Shown here: piece by piece, positions 35,410 through 43,259 of the stretch | Layout of the letters: every line of letters begins with the position of its first letter | Numbering within the stretch: the first letter of the stretch is position 1 | From: Rubellimicrobium aerolatum | GTDB lineage: Bacteria; Pseudomonadota; Alphaproteobacteria; Rhodobacterales; Rhodobacteraceae | Direction of reading: 5' to 3' | Length of the DNA: 64,000 nucleotides | NCBI RefSeq assembly: GCF_017872975.1 | Contig: NZ_JAGGJP010000009.1 | Location: forward strand, 1 to 64,000 | The notes under the pieces: model-generated | Database searches by the model: none | Told to the model about the DNA's origin: nothing | Seen by the model: only the letters and a program-made list of their open reading frames with translations | Made by a program: the position numbers and the translations under genes

Positions 35410-36440
35410 CGGGGTCCTGAGGTGATGGCGAGGCCGGGGGTCCGGTCCTGGAGGCGGGCGCGCATCCGCGCGGCGGCGCGGGCGGCGAGCATGGGCGGGG
35501 TGAGCAGCGTGGTGCCACGGGGCGTCACGCGGAACCAGCGGGCGTCCTCCTCGGGGTCCTCGCCGACGACGAGGCCGGCGGGGACGATGGCCCCGGGGGC
35601 GACGAGGGCGCGGGTCAGCCGCGCGCCGGGGGCGACGCGGGCGCCGGGCAGGACGGCGCTGTCCTCGAGCATCGTCCAACGGCCGGGCGAGCGCGCGCCG
35701 AAGCGCGGGACGGAGAGGGCGATGCCGGCCACCTCGAACACAAGGTCGCGGCTGTCGGGCGCGAGGGGGCCGGCGTCGTCGGGCGGAAGCGGGGGCGCGA
35801 GGCCGCGCTGGAGGTCGAGCGCGACCTCGCGCAGGTCGTCGAGCGTGTCCACGTCGCGCCAGTAGGTGCCAGCGGGTGGCGTCCAGGTGGCGAGGTCGCC
35901 CCGCGCGGCAAGGCGCGGCAGGAGGTCGGCCCAAAGGTCGCCGCCGCCGTCCAGCGCGGCGTGGAGGGCGGGCCAGCCGATCGCCACCGGCCCCCGAAGA
36001 GCGTCGCGCGCGGCGACGGTGGCGGCCGCGCCGGCCTCCCGGTGCGCGGCGAGGAGGGCGCGCAGATCGAGCGCCTGCACCTGATCGGAGGGCAGGAGCA
36101 GCACGACGTCCGGGGCCGCCGCCTCGATGGCGTCGCAGGCGGCGGCGAGGGCGCCGAGCGTGCCCGGCCCGCCCGCGTGGCGCGGACCTTCGACAAGGGC
36201 GAGGTCGAGCCGGTCGCCCCATCGGGCGGGGAGGTGCCGGGCAAGGGCCGCGGGACGGTCGCCGAGCAGGGCCAGGAGGCGCGGCAGCCCGGCAGCCGCC
36301 ACGCCTGCCATGGCGAAGTCGGCGAGCCGGCCGTCGCCCAGGGGCAGGGCGGGCTTTGCCCCCAAATCGGACAACTCGTGAAGGCGCGCGCTGGAGCCGC
36401 CCGCCAAGAGGATCGGCAGAGTCCGCGAAAGGTCAGGCAT
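35406..36440 (-). CDS. Divergent glucose-1-phosphate adenylyltransferase-like nucleotidyltransferase
   Basis: A 344-residue relative of GlgC, shorter than the usual 410-430 residues. The N-terminus LPILLAGGSSARLHELSDLG followed by AKPALPLGDG retains the nucleotide-binding Gly-rich loop and the KPA lysine in altered form. TYWRDVDTLDDLREVALDL matches the GlgC sugar-phosphate region. The canonical YRGTADA catalytic segment is replaced by GGPGTLGALAAA, and the C-terminal beta-helix is short. So it may have lost or changed activity, or act on another sugar phosphate. It is coupled to glgX by ATGA overlap. I chose ATG 36440 over TTG 36455. Confidence 0.75.
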   Translation of the reverse strand: MPDLSRTLPILLAGGSSARLHELSDLGAKPALPLGDGRLADFAMAGVAAAGLPRLLALLGDRPAALARHLPARWGDRLDLALVEGPRHAGGPGTLGALAAACDAIEAAAPDVVLLLPSDQVQALDLRALLAAHREAGAAATVAARDALRGPVAIGWPALHAALDGGGDLWADLLPRLAARGDLATWTPPAGTYWRDVDTLDDLREVALDLQRGLAPPLPPDDAGPLAPDSRDLVFEVAGIALSVPRFGARSPGRWTMLEDSAVLPGARVAPGARLTRALVAPGAIVPAGLVVGEDPEEDARWFRVTPRGTTLLTPPMLAARAAARMRARLQDRTPGLAITSGPR

Positions 36441-36496
36441 ATCGGGTCGATCCAAGCGGGACTCCGGGAGGGGCTGGGGATGGTACGCCCAGGGTC

Positions 36497-36521
36497 AACC
36501 GTCGCGCCGCGCGCCGGTTCC
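36497..36521 (-). promoter_or_regulatory. Probable EcfG-type promoter of the glgC-like/glgX operon
   Basis: On the minus strand GGAAC (36517-36521), a 17-nt spacer and GTT (36497-36499), i.e. GGAAC-N16-GGTT, end about 57 bp before the ATG of the glgC-like gene. The first base of the minus-10 box deviates from CGTT, so confidence is moderate. Confidence 0.5.
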
Positions 36522-36580
36522 CGCCGACCGAAGCGAGCCGCATCGGCGGGACGCCGCGTTGCCTGCGGAGCGGGCGGGCG

Positions 36581-38842
36581 CTACTCGGCGGCGCGCATTT
36601 CGGGCGACGGCGACCCGTCGAGCGTCACCGCCTCGGCCCCGCCCTCGCCCGACCAATCCAGCGAGAGGATGACACGGTCCCCGTCCCCGCCCTCGCGGAT
36701 CAGCCGCCAGCCTTTCGCATCGTCCTCCACGCGGGTCGCGCCGCCCTCGAAGAGCGCCGGCCGTTCGGCCCGGAGCGCGAGGAGGCGGCGGGTCAGGCCG
36801 TCCTTGCGCTGGGCGAAGCCCTCGGGCTCGGGGCAGCCAAGGCGGTCCCAGTCCACGGCGAGGCGGTTGTCGGGGTCGGTCAGGTGGTGGAGCGGCCCCT
36901 CGGCGCCCTGGTAGAAGTCGGGGATGCCGGGCATCACGCCCTTGATCGCCAGTTGCGCCAGCGACAGCTCGTCCGCGCGGGCGATGAGGTCGGGCGCGCC
37001 GGGGGGCAGGCCCTTTTCCCAAGCGGCGGCGAGGGCGCGGGCGAAGTCCTCGGGCCGGGCCTCGGCCTCCTCGCGCGGGTGGGTCCAGTTGGTGACCTCG
37101 CGCGCCTCGCGCAGGGCCTTCTCCAGATGCGCGGCGAGGCGGTCGGCCAGCCCCTCGCGTCCCTCCTCCCAGAGCGCGAGGAGGCTCTGGACGACATACC
37201 AGCGGATCGCGGCGGGGACATGGCGCGCGCCGTCCACGGACTTGGACGCTTCCCAGACCCGCGCGAAGGCGTCGGGGAGGTGGGTCATGGCGACGAGGCG
37301 CATCCGGGCGTCCTCGGCCCGCTTGGTGTCGTGCGAGGAGGTCAGCGTCAGGTCGCGGCCCGTGCGCGTCGCCAGCCATTCGCCGAAGCGGGCGGGCGAC
37401 CAGACGGGCTCGCCGGGCTCGCCGCCGACCTCGCAATGGGCGAGGCAGCGGGTGAAGCGGTAGAAGGCGGTATCCTCCTGCGACTTGGCCATGAGCGCGC
37501 CCGTGACCTGCTGGAAGCGGACGCGAAGGCGCCGGGCCTCCTCGGTGTCGCCCTCGCGAATGGCGCGGGCGACGAAGCGGAGCGCCGTGTCGCCGACCAG
37601 CCCCTCGGCGGCGCGGTCGGCGCAGGCGTCGAGGAGGCCTGCGTCCTCCGCGCGCCGGGCCGGGTCGTCGGATTCGAGATAGGTGCGATAGCGCGGCATC
37701 TGCACGAGGAGGGCGAGGACGGCCTCGCGCAGCGCCTCCTCGCCGGCCTCCACTTCGCCCGAGGCCTGGGCAGCCGCCATGGCGAGGTTCTTGAGCTGCG
37801 CCAGCTCGGCCGCGAGGTCCTGGCGGATCACCTGCGCCTTGGCCTCGGCCAGCACCTGCGGCCAGTCGCGGTCCTCGCCGGTCTCCTCGCGCCAAAGGGC
37901 GTCGATCCTTGCGAGGCCCTTGGGGTCGGTGAGGACGCGCACGATCGCCGCGCAGCACTCGTAACCGGTGGTGCCGTCGATGGGCCAGTCCGGCAGGGTC
38001 TCGTCGCCCACGAGGATCTTCTCGATCCAGATCGGGCATTCGCCCGCCTCCTCGCGCAGCCGGCTCAGGTAGGCGCCCGGATCGGCGAGGCCGTCCACGT
38101 GATCCACCCGCAGCGCGTCCACCAGCCCCGCGCGCACGAGGTCGAAGGTCAGGGCGTGGGTGTCGTCGAACACCTGGGGGTCCTCCACCCGCATCCCGAT
38201 CAGGCCGGTGACGTTGAAGAAGCGCCGGTGAGTCACGCCGTCGCGCTCCAGCTCCCAATGGGCGAGCCGCCACGCCTGCCGCGCATGAAGATCGCGCAGC
38301 GCCTCGGGGTCGCCGGCGCGCTCCTCCTCGGTCAGCGGATGGGGGGTAAGCGGGATTTCCAGCTCGCCCGCGCAGAGCACGGGGCCGTCCTCGCCCTCCT
38401 TGGCCTCGATCCGGCCCGCCTCCAGCAGGGCCTCGAAGGGCTCGGGCAGGAATGGCAGCACCAGACGGCCCGCGCCCCAATCGATGTCGAAGTGCCGCGC
38501 CCAGCGCGACCGCTCCCCGTGGCGGAGCACGTCGAGCAGCCAAGGGTTCTCGAGGTTGAAGGCCGTGTGGTTGGGCACGATGTCGAGGATGACGCCGAGC
38601 CCGTGGTCGCGGGCGGCGCGGACCAGCGCCTCGAACCCCTCGCGCCCGCCGAGGGTCGGGTCGATCTCGCCGGGGTCGGTCACGTCGTAGCCGTGGGTCG
38701 AGCCGGTGGTCGCCGTGAAGATCGGCGACAGGTAGAGGTGACTGGCCCCCAGGTCGCGGATCGGCCCGAGGCGGTCGAGGACCCGCTCGAAGGTCATGCC
38801 CTCGCGCAGTTGCAGGCGGTAGGTGGCGCGGGGAAGGGTCAT
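36581..38842 (-). CDS. treY: Malto-oligosyltrehalose synthase
   Basis: A 753-residue GH13 enzyme that isomerises the reducing-end alpha-1,4 bond of maltodextrins to alpha-1,1. It starts with the highly typical LPRATYRLQLREGMTFERVL and SHLYLSPIFTATTGSTHGYD. Catalytic regions: GVILDIVPNHTAFNLENPWL (I), DALRVDHVDGLADPGAYLSR (II, nucleophile Asp near 240), CPIWIEKILVGDETLPDWPI (III, acid Glu) and DLTLTSSHDTKRAEDARMRL (IV). The inserted subdomains between barrel strands are at expected lengths. It overlaps treZ by 4 nt (ATGA), so the two are co-translated. It has about 140 bp downstream before the glgC-like operon. Confidence 0.96.
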   Translation of the reverse strand: MTLPRATYRLQLREGMTFERVLDRLGPIRDLGASHLYLSPIFTATTGSTHGYDVTDPGEIDPTLGGREGFEALVRAARDHGLGVILDIVPNHTAFNLENPWLLDVLRHGERSRWARHFDIDWGAGRLVLPFLPEPFEALLEAGRIEAKEGEDGPVLCAGELEIPLTPHPLTEEERAGDPEALRDLHARQAWRLAHWELERDGVTHRRFFNVTGLIGMRVEDPQVFDDTHALTFDLVRAGLVDALRVDHVDGLADPGAYLSRLREEAGECPIWIEKILVGDETLPDWPIDGTTGYECCAAIVRVLTDPKGLARIDALWREETGEDRDWPQVLAEAKAQVIRQDLAAELAQLKNLAMAAAQASGEVEAGEEALREAVLALLVQMPRYRTYLESDDPARRAEDAGLLDACADRAAEGLVGDTALRFVARAIREGDTEEARRLRVRFQQVTGALMAKSQEDTAFYRFTRCLAHCEVGGEPGEPVWSPARFGEWLATRTGRDLTLTSSHDTKRAEDARMRLVAMTHLPDAFARVWEASKSVDGARHVPAAIRWYVVQSLLALWEEGREGLADRLAAHLEKALREAREVTNWTHPREEAEARPEDFARALAAAWEKGLPPGAPDLIARADELSLAQLAIKGVMPGIPDFYQGAEGPLHHLTDPDNRLAVDWDRLGCPEPEGFAQRKDGLTRRLLALRAERPALFEGGATRVEDDAKGWRLIREGGDGDRVILSLDWSGEGGAEAVTLDGSPSPEMRAAE

Positions 38843-40626
38843 GTGGAACTCACGGTCAGGGTGAAGGCGTAGGGGTCGGCGGCAAGGTCGCCCAAGGCGA
38901 AGTCGTTGACAGCTGTCAACTCGGGCGGGGCATCGGGCCGGCTGCCCAGGTTGGCCTGGGCGGTAATGGTGCCCGCGTGGAACGGCCACGTGACGGCGAG
39001 CGCGCGCTCGCCCGTCCGGGTGACGGTGGCGGGACCGGCGCGACCGGACAGCAGCAGCGGCACGATCCTCTCGTGCCGGAGCGCGAGGAGGCGGCGCGTC
39101 AGCTCGCGCCAGTGGCGGGCGTGCGCGCTGGCGCTGTCGGTGAAGGGACGCGACTCCTCCATCGTCCGGGGGTCGTTCGCGTCGGGGAAGTCGGTGCGGC
39201 CGAACATCCGGCCGAACTGCTCCTCGCGGCCTTCGGTGATCCTCCGGGCCAGCTCCTCGGACACGTCGCAGAAGTAGTGGAACGGCCCGCGCTCGCCCTC
39301 CTCCTCGCCCATCCAGAGCATGGGGACGAACGGCCCGGTGAGCTGGAGCGCGTGGACCACCTCCACGGCGCGGGGATCGTCCACCAGCGTGAGGAGCCGC
39401 GCGCCGTCGGGCCGGTTGCCGACCTGATCGTGGTTCTGCTTGTGAACGATGAAGGCGGTCCAGGGCAGGTCGTAGACGGGGAGGCCGGGCGCAGGCGCCG
39501 GGGCCGTCTCCGCCTCCCAAGCGAAGCCGTGGGCGAGGAGGCGGGTGAGCCTGCCCACGGGGTCCTCGGCGAAGTCGGCGAGGTAGTCGCCCTTCTCGTC
39601 CGTCAGGAGCGTGTGCAGGGCGTGGTGGAAGTCGTCGTCCCAGAGCGCGGTGAAAAGCGCATCGCGGATGAGCCAGGGGTCGTTGCGCGGGTCCTCGGCG
39701 ATCAGGTGGATCGGGCGTCCGAAGTCGCGGGACCGGATGGCCTGGGCGATCTCGACCAGCAGCTCGGGGTCGGAGTTCGGGTCGCGGATCTCGTGGATGG
39801 CATCGAAGCGCAGGCCGTCGAGGCGGTACTCGGTGATCCAGCCGAGGCAGAGGTCGGTGAAGAAGGCCCGGACGGCGGGTTGGGCGAAGTCGATGCCGAT
39901 GCCCCAGGGCGTGTCGTTGCCGGGGTCGAAGAAGGGGGGCGCGATGCGCTGGAGGTCCGAGCCCTCGGGGGAGAAGTGGTTCAGCACGATGTCGAGGATC
40001 ACCATGATCCCCTGGGCCTGCGCGGCCTCGACGAAGCGCTTCATCTCCTCGGGCGTGCCGTAGGCGGGGTGCGGCGCGGCGAGGAGCGCGCCGTCGTAGC
40101 CCCAGCCGCGCCGGCCCGGCCCGTGCGCGACCGGCATGACCTCGATGGCGGTGACGCCCAGCGCCGCGAGGTCGGGCAGCCGATGCTCGGCGGCGGCGAA
40201 GGTGCCCTCGGGCGTGAAGGTGCCGACGTGCAGCTCGTAGAGGACTGCCTCCTCCCAGCGGCGGCCGCGCCATTCGGAGGTCCAGGCGTGGCGACGCGGG
40301 TCGAGGAGTCGGGACGGCCCCGCAAGGTCGAGGCCGGTCTGCGCCCGCCCGACGGGATCGGAAGTCGGGTGGCCGTCCACGACGAAGCGGTAGGGCCGGT
40401 CGGGCGGTGCGGCGGCGGTCGCGCGCCAGAAGCCGTCGGAGTCGCGGGCCATGGGGACGCGCGCGCCGTCGAGGTCGAGCGTGACCTCGCGAGCCTCGGG
40501 CGCCCAGAGGGCGAAGCGCCAGGAGCCGTCGCCCAAGGGCTCGGCCCCCCAAGCCCTCGGGTGGTGGAGCGCATGAGGCCGCGCCCCGGTCCCGCGCGTC
40601 GCATCGGCTGGCCACCCGTCCGGCAT
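38839..40626 (-). CDS. treZ: Malto-oligosyltrehalose trehalohydrolase
   Basis: A 595-residue GH13 hydrolase that releases trehalose from the TreY product. An N-terminal beta-domain (SWRFALWAPEAREVTLDLDG) precedes the barrel: AVLYELHVGTFTPEGTFAAA, VILDIVLNHFSPEGSDLQRI (region I), DGLRFDAIHEIRDPNSDPEL (region II, nucleophile Asp), PIHLIAEDPRNDP (region III, acid Glu) and FIVHKQNHDQVGNRPDGARL (region IV). It is first in the treZ-treY operon, and a palindromic EcfG-type promoter (40676-40702) lies 50 bp upstream. Trehalose accumulation is a well-known output of the alphaproteobacterial general stress response, which fits this layout. Confidence 0.96.
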   Translation of the reverse strand: MPDGWPADATRGTGARPHALHHPRAWGAEPLGDGSWRFALWAPEAREVTLDLDGARVPMARDSDGFWRATAAAPPDRPYRFVVDGHPTSDPVGRAQTGLDLAGPSRLLDPRRHAWTSEWRGRRWEEAVLYELHVGTFTPEGTFAAAEHRLPDLAALGVTAIEVMPVAHGPGRRGWGYDGALLAAPHPAYGTPEEMKRFVEAAQAQGIMVILDIVLNHFSPEGSDLQRIAPPFFDPGNDTPWGIGIDFAQPAVRAFFTDLCLGWITEYRLDGLRFDAIHEIRDPNSDPELLVEIAQAIRSRDFGRPIHLIAEDPRNDPWLIRDALFTALWDDDFHHALHTLLTDEKGDYLADFAEDPVGRLTRLLAHGFAWEAETAPAPAPGLPVYDLPWTAFIVHKQNHDQVGNRPDGARLLTLVDDPRAVEVVHALQLTGPFVPMLWMGEEEGERGPFHYFCDVSEELARRITEGREEQFGRMFGRTDFPDANDPRTMEESRPFTDSASAHARHWRELTRRLLALRHERIVPLLLSGRAGPATVTRTGERALAVTWPFHAGTITAQANLGSRPDAPPELTAVNDFALGDLAADPYAFTLTVSST

Positions 40627-40675
40627 CCCGTCCCTCCTTGACCCAATCCCCTAAGGGCCTCGCCGACCCGCCTTC

Positions 40676-40702
40676 GGAACAACCTTGGCGCGTCGAAGTT
40701 CC
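40676..40702. promoter_or_regulatory. Bidirectional EcfG-type promoter between treZ and an SDR gene
   Basis: GGAAC (40676-40680) and GTTCC (40698-40702) flank 17 nt, so both strands read GGAAC-N17-GTT. On the plus strand it faces the SDR gene at 40796, on the minus strand treZ, whose ATG lies about 50 bp away. The minus-10 boxes read AGTT (plus) and TGTT (minus) rather than CGTT. Confidence 0.55.
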
Positions 40703-40795
40703 AGGGCGGGCGGAACCCGGGGGGCGGGCGACCACGTTTCCGCGCCGACGCGGACGGGGTGCCCGCCCCGGCCCTCAACTTCAGGAGACCCAGCG

Positions 40796-41599
40796 ATGCC
40801 CGACCCCAGCACCCCCTTCGACGAATCCCCGCGCGGCAAGGGCAGCGACAAGCTGCGCGGCCGGACCGCCTACGTGACCGGCGCCTCCTCGGGCATCGGC
40901 CGGGCCGTGGCGCTCCTCTTCGCGCGGGAGGGAGCGAAGGTCGCGATCTCCTACTACTCCGACCCGCAGGACGCCGAGGAGACGGTCCGGCGCATCCGCG
41001 AGCTGGGCGGCGAGGCCCATGCCGTCGGCATGGACGCTGGCCTCCACGAGGAGAACACGCGCGCCACCAGGGAGGCCATCGAGTGGCTGGGCGGCACGCT
41101 CGACATCCTGGTGTGCAACGCTTCCATGCAGATCGTGCAGGAGGACGTGCTGGACGTGACGCCCGACCAGGCGCGGGACACGCTCTTCGTGAACGCGCTC
41201 GGCTACCTTTGGACCGTCCAGGCGGCGCTCCCCCACATGAAGGCGGGCGGGTCCATCATCGGCACCGTGTCGGTGGTGGCCTACAAGGGCAACCAGCAGC
41301 TCGTGGACTATGCCATGGGCAAGGGCGCGGAACTCGCGCTGATCCGGTCGCTGGCCGCGCAACTGGCCGAGAAGGGCATCCGCGTGAACGCCGTCGCCCC
41401 CGGCCCGATCTGGACCCCCTTCATCACCGAGACGATGAGCCCCGACAAGATCGCCACCTTCGGCCAGGACACGCCGATGAAGCGGCCGGGGCAGGCCTAC
41501 GAGCTGGCGCCAGCCTACCTGTATCTCGCCTCCGAGGACGCGAGCTACGTCACGGGTCAGGTGATCCACGTCAACGGCGGGACGCCCGTCGGGAGCTGA
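40796..41599 (+). CDS. SDR family oxidoreductase, glucose-dehydrogenase-like (YhdF/YghA type)
   Basis: A 267-residue short-chain dehydrogenase. The cofactor loop is AYVTGASSGIGRAVALLFAR (about residues 26-45), the Ser-Tyr-Lys triad is in IGTVSVVAYKGNQQLVDYAM followed by GKGAE, and IRVNAVAPGPIWTPF plus DASYVTGQVIHVNGGTPVG close the fold. The N-terminal extension (PDPSTPFDESPRGKGSDKLR) is characteristic of the general-stress SDR group, including E. coli YghA and Bacillus stress dehydrogenases. Substrate unknown. It is divergent from treZ and shares its palindromic EcfG-type promoter. Confidence 0.88.
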   Translation: MPDPSTPFDESPRGKGSDKLRGRTAYVTGASSGIGRAVALLFAREGAKVAISYYSDPQDAEETVRRIRELGGEAHAVGMDAGLHEENTRATREAIEWLGGTLDILVCNASMQIVQEDVLDVTPDQARDTLFVNALGYLWTVQAALPHMKAGGSIIGTVSVVAYKGNQQLVDYAMGKGAELALIRSLAAQLAEKGIRVNAVAPGPIWTPFITETMSPDKIATFGQDTPMKRPGQAYELAPAYLYLASEDASYVTGQVIHVNGGTPVGS

Positions 41600-41619
41600 C
41601 CGGGCATCCAGAGCACAAA

Positions 41620-41644
41620 GGAACCGCGCCATGGGAACGGCGTT
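41620..41644 (+). promoter_or_regulatory. EcfG-type promoter of the two-domain PRC-barrel gene
   Basis: GGAAC (41620-41624), exactly 16 nt, CGTT (41641-41644): a perfect consensus match. The start codon follows 74 bp downstream. Confidence 0.8.
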
Positions 41645-41717
41645 GGGGGGCCGAGCGCATGAAGCGCGCCATGCCCTCCGGGGCCAGACCATCCAATCTC
41701 AGATCGGGAGAACGCTC

Positions 41718-42908
41718 GTGAAAAAGCTGCTGCTGACCACCGCCATCCTGGGGGCCACGGCTATCCCCGCCTTCGCCCAGGAAGCGACCGTCACCACCGA
41801 CCCGGCCATGACCGACACCATGGCCACCACCTCCATATTCCGCGAGGCCCCCGAGGCCACCGAGATCCGCGCCTCGGACTTCCTGGGGATGCGCGTCTAC
41901 GCGACCGAGACCGCCGACGCCGGCACCGCCGAGGTGGCGGGGATGCAGGAAGGCTGGGACGACATCGGCGAGATCAACGACATCGTCATGAACCGCGACG
42001 GGCAGGCGCAGGCCATCCTCGTGGACATCGGCGGCTTCCTCGGCATCGGCGAGCGCCAGGTGGCCATGACGATGGACTCGCTCCAGTTCGTATCGGATTC
42101 GGCCACGGCCGAGAACGCCGACGACTTCTTCCTAGTGGTCAACACCACCCGCGAGGCGCTGGAGGCCGCGCCCGAATACATGGGCGGCGACAACGGCGAC
42201 ATGAACGCCCAGGCCGCCGCCGAGCAGACCGAGCAGGCGGTCGATGACGCCGGCGCCGGCATGGCCGCCGCGGGCGCGGCCGCCGGGGCCGCGGCGGGGG
42301 CCGCTGCCGGAGCCGTCGCGACGGCGGGCGAGAACGTCGCCGACGCGGCGGGCGACGCCGCCACCGCCACCGGCACCGCCGTCGAGAACGCGGGCGACGC
42401 GATGGCCGATGCCGCCACGGGCGCCGCGACCGAGACCGAGATGGAGGCCGACCAGACCGCCCAGGCCGCCACGGACGATGCCGCCGCCGGAGCCGCCGCC
42501 GGGGCCGCCACGACCGACATGGCCTCCCAGGGCACGACCGGCATGACCGAGGAGGGCGTGACCAACACCGAGACGACCTCGGCCGAGACGACCGCCAGCG
42601 CCCGCGAGGGCTTCGTCGCCGCCGGGATGGAGGACTTCACGGCCGAACGCCTGCAAGGGGCGGCGGTCTATGGCCCCAACGACGAGCGGATCGGCGAGGT
42701 GGGCGAGATCCTGCTGTCCGAGGACGGGCAGGTGTCGGAGCTCGTGATCGACGTGGGCGGCTTCCTCGGCATCGGCGAGAAGCCGGTCTCCATGGCGATG
42801 GATGCCATCCAGATCATGCGTGCGGACGGCGGCGAGGAGCTGCGCGTCTTCGTCGCGCAGACCGAGGAGGAGCTGAACGCGCTGCCGACCTACGAGGCGG
42901 CGCAGTAA
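41718..42908 (+). CDS. Exported protein with two PRC-barrels and an Ala-rich LEA-like linker
   Basis: A 396-residue protein. Signal peptide: KKLLLTTAILGATAIPAFA, cleaved before QEATVT. The first PRC-barrel (about 50-150) includes ILVDIGGFLGIGERQVAMTM; the second (about 305-390) repeats it as LVIDVGGFLGIGEKPVSMAM, evidence of internal duplication. Between them lies a linker of about 140 residues of Ala, Thr, Asp and Glu (for example AAGAAAGAAAGAAAGAVATA), resembling desiccation-related LEA segments and likely disordered. The GTG start has GGGAG 7 nt upstream. A perfect EcfG promoter precedes it and a strong terminator follows, so it is a single-gene stress unit acting in the periplasm. Function unknown. 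Confidence 0.85.
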   Translation: MKKLLLTTAILGATAIPAFAQEATVTTDPAMTDTMATTSIFREAPEATEIRASDFLGMRVYATETADAGTAEVAGMQEGWDDIGEINDIVMNRDGQAQAILVDIGGFLGIGERQVAMTMDSLQFVSDSATAENADDFFLVVNTTREALEAAPEYMGGDNGDMNAQAAAEQTEQAVDDAGAGMAAAGAAAGAAAGAAAGAVATAGENVADAAGDAATATGTAVENAGDAMADAATGAATETEMEADQTAQAATDDAAAGAAAGAATTDMASQGTTGMTEEGVTNTETTSAETTASAREGFVAAGMEDFTAERLQGAAVYGPNDERIGEVGEILLSEDGQVSELVIDVGGFLGIGEKPVSMAMDAIQIMRADGGEELRVFVAQTEEELNALPTYEAAQ

Positions 42909-42928
42909 GCCCGACGAACGGCACACCG

Positions 42929-42959
42929 GGGGTCCGCGCGCTTGCGCGGACCCCTTTTT
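42929..42959 (+). terminator. Strong intrinsic terminator
   Basis: A perfect 11-bp stem, GGGGTCCGCGC (42929-42939) with GCGCGGACCCC (42944-42954), a 4-nt loop and TTTTT directly after. It ends the PRC-barrel transcript and isolates it from the next EcfG promoter 29 bp on. Confidence 0.92.
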
Positions 42960-42987
42960 CATGCCCAACTGCAGGGCGGGCCGGTCA

Positions 42988-43012
42988 GGAACCCGCTCCG
43001 ATCCAGGACGTT
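42988..43012 (+). promoter_or_regulatory. EcfG-type promoter of the PLDc_N/BrkB operon
   Basis: GGAAC (42988-42992), 16 nt, CGTT (43009-43012): a perfect match. The start codon of the small membrane protein gene is 45 bp downstream. Confidence 0.8.
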
Positions 43013-43056
43013 GCCGGAACGGACGGGCGTGGCCCGCGGCTTGGGAAGGAATGGCC

Positions 43057-43245
43057 ATGCGCTACGGCGGCATCTTCGGACTCATCGTTCTCGCCCTCGA
43101 CATCTGGGCCATCGTGTCCGTCGTGAACTCGGGCGCCTCCACGGGGTCCAAGGTGATCTGGATCCTCGTCATCCTCATCCTGCCCATCCTGGGCTTCATC
43201 GCTTGGTTCCTGTTCGGCCCCAAGAGCGCCGCGCGCGGTATCTGA
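43057..43245 (+). CDS. Small PLDc_N domain membrane protein
   Basis: A 62-residue protein with two membrane helices: YGGIFGLIVLALDIWAIVSV and VIWILVILILPILGFIAWFL, joined by a short SGASTGSK loop and closed by FGPKSAARG. This is the pattern of the phospholipase D N-terminal membrane module that also occurs as a stand-alone protein. I start at 43057 because the AAGGA at 43046-43050 is 6 nt away; ATG 43051 is too close. Directly under a perfect EcfG promoter and 14 bp before the BrkB gene, so a stress-induced envelope component is likely. No catalytic residues. Confidence 0.8.
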   Translation: MRYGGIFGLIVLALDIWAIVSVVNSGASTGSKVIWILVILILPILGFIAWFLFGPKSAARGI

Positions 43246-43259
43246 CCGGGACGCGGGCC

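Noticed and set aside
36581-40735. A single 1384-codon open frame covering treY and beyond
   Set aside because: The part upstream of 38842 is an out-of-frame reading of treZ; high GC content keeps such frames open.
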